A DNA stretch of 42,527 bases. Origin: a virus. Below are positions 41,115-42,527 of the stretch, in pieces. The notes beneath the pieces are model-generated. The model saw only the letters and a program-made list of their open reading frames with translations, searched no databases and was not told where the DNA came from. The position numbers were made by a program, and so were the translations under genes. Positions within the stretch are counted from its first letter, which is position 1; the number at the start of each line of letters is the position of its first letter. The stretch spans positions 1-42,527 of IMG/VR virus record IMGVR_UViG_3300046327_000189; one strand, 5' to 3'.

Positions 41115-41344
41115 TTAAAGAACTTGTTTAAGGGCATCAATGATACATTCAATAAAGCTTTGTTCGTCATTGTCGTAGGTAGAACAGTAACCAATTTCAT
41201 CATTATAGTAAATTGTGCAAGCATAAACACAAGCCCCTGTATTGGGGTAAATCTATGTTCAGCAGTGAAATTTTCAAAAGATATTCTTTGAATATCTACA
41301 AACTCACAATCTAGCAAATTTTGTGCAATTTCTTTAAAATTCAT
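41115..41344 (-). pseudogene. Small unknown gene with a -1 frameshift
   Basis: The ATG at 41344 is 30 bases after the promoter's -7 box. The first frame reads MNFKEIAQNLLDCEFVDIQR through AEHRF, then turns into unlikely sequence. From about 41241-41253 the -1 frame reads well (NTGACVYACTIYYNDEIGYC, then DEQSFIECIIDALKQVL) to a stop at 41115. The joined product would be about 76 residues. A lost base in the TTTACCCC stretch is the simplest cause: real mutation or sequencing error. Confidence 0.65.
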
Positions 41345-41373
41345 CGTTTTAGATTTAATGATTAACAATGAAA

Positions 41374-41404
41374 CAAAGATAAGCCAAAACATTTTAATTG
41401 TCAA
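41374..41404 (-). promoter_or_regulatory. Leftward N18 promoter
   Basis: Minus strand: TTGAC (41404-41400), 18 bases, TATCTTTG (41381-41374). It shows that the in-frame start at 41404 is false and the ATG at 41344 is the gene start. Confidence 0.8.
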
Positions 41405-41607
41405 GTAAAGAGTTAACTATTTTTCAATTATTTTCAGAAAACTAATTTTTATCTATTTTTATGTGTTTTTATCAACAAAAAAAGCCTAAACTATCATAAA
41501 ATCAAATAAATATATATTTTTATAGGTAAAAATACCCCACAAATGTTTGTTGTGAAAATCATAGAGGGATTATACAACGAAACAATCCAAGATCACTAAA
41601 ACAAAAT
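41405..41607. other. AT-rich gap without genes
   Basis: About 200 very AT-rich bases between a leftward promoter and a terminator, part of a 341-base stretch (41345-41685) without an intact gene. It contains runs such as AAATATATATTTTTATA and the second copy of a 14-base repeat. No reading frame, tRNA or iteron array was seen. Confidence 0.5.
41567..41580 (-). repeat. 14-base intergenic repeat, copy 2
   Basis: Identical to 38200-38213 and likewise placed between a leftward terminator and the next leftward promoter. Confidence 0.6.
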
Positions 41608-41666
41608 CGCCTAATTAGTAAGGATGAGATAACCCCATAGGGGATAACAACCAAACTAATTAGGCG
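41608..41666 (-). terminator. Leftward terminator with inner hairpin
   Basis: CGCCTAATTAGT (41608-41619) pairs with ACTAATTAGGCG (41655-41666), and CCCCATAGGGG (41633-41643) forms an inner hairpin. The T-rich TTTTGTTTT follows leftward. It ends the 41686 gene. Confidence 0.75.
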
Positions 41667-41685
41667 AAGTCCAGAGGCAAAACGA

Positions 41686-41898
41686 TTAATGGTTTACAGT
41701 GTAGGAAAAATTTTCAAACTGATTTGCAAAACTTCTAATCTTATCTAAATCCTGATACGGTGCAAAGTTCACAGTAAATTCACCGAAAGATTCGTTGATG
41801 AGTTTAAAAGTATTAACGCCTGTTGTACGTGTGTGGCAAATATTAAGCTTTTCAGCTTCCAAAAGTTCTAAAAGTTGTTGTTTGTTCTCAATTCTCAT
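41686..41898 (-). CDS. Small unknown protein
   Basis: 70 residues: RIENKQQLLELLEAEKLNIC, then FKLINESFGEFTVNFAPYQD. No N18 promoter directly upstream, so it may be transcribed with the XRE gene through the hairpin region between them. Function unknown. Confidence 0.55.
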   Translation of the reverse strand: MRIENKQQLLELLEAEKLNICHTRTTGVNTFKLINESFGEFTVNFAPYQDLDKIRSFANQFENFSYTVNH

Positions 41899-41914
41899 TG
41901 TTTCAGATTTTTAA

Positions 41915-41957
41915 GGGTAAAATAACCCATTTCAATAAAGATTTGAGCTATTTTACC
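41915..41957 (-). terminator. Hairpin between the 42090 and 41686 genes
   Basis: GGGTAAAATA near 41917 pairs with TATTTTACCC near 41957 (about 10 bp). It could weaken transcription from the XRE gene into the 41686 gene or protect the mRNA. Confidence 0.45.
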
Positions 41958-41996
41958 CGATTTTGATGACCGCGCCGCCTGCCAAAATTGAACCTT

Positions 41997-42070
41997 CTAT
42001 ACTTTCAGAATTCTCAAATCTTCCAAAACTGTCTGAAGTTTCAGAACTTTCAATAATTTCTGAAAGTATA
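41997..42070. repeat. Inverted repeat TATACTTTCAGAA / TTCTGAAAGTATA
   Basis: 13-base arms near 41998 and 42058 are perfect complements, with further copies of the TTTCAGAA / TTCTGAAA theme between them. It lies just downstream of the XRE gene on the leftward strand, and could be a regulator-binding cluster or an RNA hairpin. Confidence 0.55.
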
Positions 42071-42089
42071 AAAAGCCTTTATAAGCCCC

Positions 42090-42326
42090 TCACGCGCTTT
42101 TCTCCTCCGGTCTCAGTTCCACCTCTTCACCTGTTGGTGAAATGGCTGTCAGCCTCAAGGAAAAGCCCATAGCGGCCAAGTGTTTCTCAAGGATACTGGC
42201 CCTAATGCCTAGCCCATCGTTAAAACCTCGTTCATGACTGTCTACAGCCTGTTTTGAGATTCTTAAAATGGTTGCTAATTCTTCCAGGGTCAACCCTTGG
42301 TTCAATCTTAACTTTTTAAGATTCAT
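42090..42326 (-). CDS. XRE-family HTH regulator
   Basis: 78 residues: LKKLRLNQGLTLEELATILR then ISKQAVDSHERG is a Cro/C1-type helix-turn-helix, followed by a helical dimer part and a short polar tail (SPTGEEVELRPEEKSA). It is likely a small repressor of early or accessory genes. It has its own N18 promoter 17 bases before the ATG; the inverted repeat near 42000 is a possible target. Confidence 0.8.
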   Translation of the reverse strand: MNLKKLRLNQGLTLEELATILRISKQAVDSHERGFNDGLGIRASILEKHLAAMGFSLRLTAISPTGEEVELRPEEKSA

Positions 42327-42342
42327 GTTTCAATTGTTTTCA

Positions 42343-42373
42343 CAAAAGTAAACCTAATAATTGAATTTGTCAA
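42343..42373 (-). promoter_or_regulatory. Leftward N18 promoter of the XRE gene
   Basis: Minus strand: TTGAC (42373-42369), 18 bases, TACTTTTG (42350-42343). The last 150 bases of the window beyond it show no gene that can be supported. Confidence 0.75.
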
Positions 42374-42527
42374 GTCTTTTTGTAAATATCTTTCATTTAT
42401 TTTCTGTTATTATAACAACATAAATGTATGTGGCTTTATCTATTTGTCTAGTATAAACTTGAAAAACAGCCATTTAACAGATTGTTGACCAGCTTTGTCT
42501 ACGTGGTGGAAACAAGGGTAAATTGAG

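Noticed and set aside
41405-41607. Replication origin in the AT-rich gap
   Set aside because: Only AT-richness and a single 14-base repeat were seen; no iterons, DnaA boxes or skew change could be shown.
1-42527. CRISPR array or terminal repeats
   Set aside because: No regularly spaced direct repeats were found, and the first and last bases of the window do not match each other.

Overview
This window looks like about 42.5 kb of a tailed dsDNA phage (or a phage-derived element) that infects a member of the Bacteroidota. The phage assignment rests on a large terminase, a T4-like replication and recombination gene set, lysis genes and dense short overlapping genes. The host assignment rests on a promoter form seen at eleven places: TTGAC or a close variant, exactly 18 bases, then TAnnTTTG, which is the Bacteroidota -33/-7 pattern. 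A twelfth, weaker site has a 17-base spacer. The standard genetic code fits throughout. No portal, capsid or tail genes are recognisable, so this is probably only part of the genome.

Layout. (a) 1-2000: the end of a cytosine-5 methyltransferase, a small winged-helix-like protein, a candidate u-spanin beside a two-helix holin-like protein, and a broken junction between an N4/N6-type methyltransferase and the tail of a NADAR protein. (b) 1929-2148: a promoter, a structured leader, an intrinsic terminator and a hairpin that encloses the start codon of the next gene. That gene (2139-3554) carries three inverted repeats inside its reading frame. (c) 4197-24313: the replication and recombination module. 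It holds an SF1 helicase interrupted by an intein, a toprim primase, an SF2 helicase, a DRB0094-type RNA ligase, a family A DNA polymerase, a strongly promoted candidate ssDNA-binding protein, a NinB-like protein, a 5'-3' exonuclease, an SbcD/SbcC (gp47/gp46-like) pair, an HNH protein and a Dda-like helicase. The polymerase is a fractured gene: it is split in two at an intein, with a Vsr-like endonuclease gene between the halves. (d) 24594-30558: a signal-peptide glucosaminidase endolysin, an HNH homing-endonuclease gene flanked by a duplicated gene start, a MazG-like pyrophosphohydrolase, the large terminase, and three unrecognised genes, the last read through a -1 shift at a run of nine T. 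(e) 30560-31958: no protein genes. Here a terminator is followed by a strong promoter and about 1.28 kb of densely base-paired RNA with a tRNA-Pro(UGG) inside it. Its size, folding, phage setting and tRNA are those expected of the giant ornate RNA classes such as GOLLD and ROOL. (f) 31959-37268: a Tad2-like (DUF2829) protein, small membrane, secreted and unrecognised proteins, an HK97 gp10-like protein and a dATP/dGTP diphosphohydrolase-HAD fusion. (g) 37284-42326: leftward, convergent short transcription units, most with their own N18 promoter and hairpin terminator. They encode small unknown proteins, an HD-domain hydrolase and an XRE regulator, and look like early or accessory cassettes.

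How it works together. The primase, helicases, polymerase, exonuclease, gp46/47-like pair and Dda-like helicase form a largely self-sufficient replication and recombination system. The MazG-like enzyme and the diphosphohydrolase-HAD fusion would adjust nucleotide pools. The Tad2-like protein, the NADAR remnant, the methyltransferases and the RNA ligase point to conflict with host defences. Three mobile nuclease systems (the helicase intein, the fractured polymerase and the HNH cassette) sit in or beside conserved genes. No database search or folding program was run; all assignments come from reading motifs by eye.
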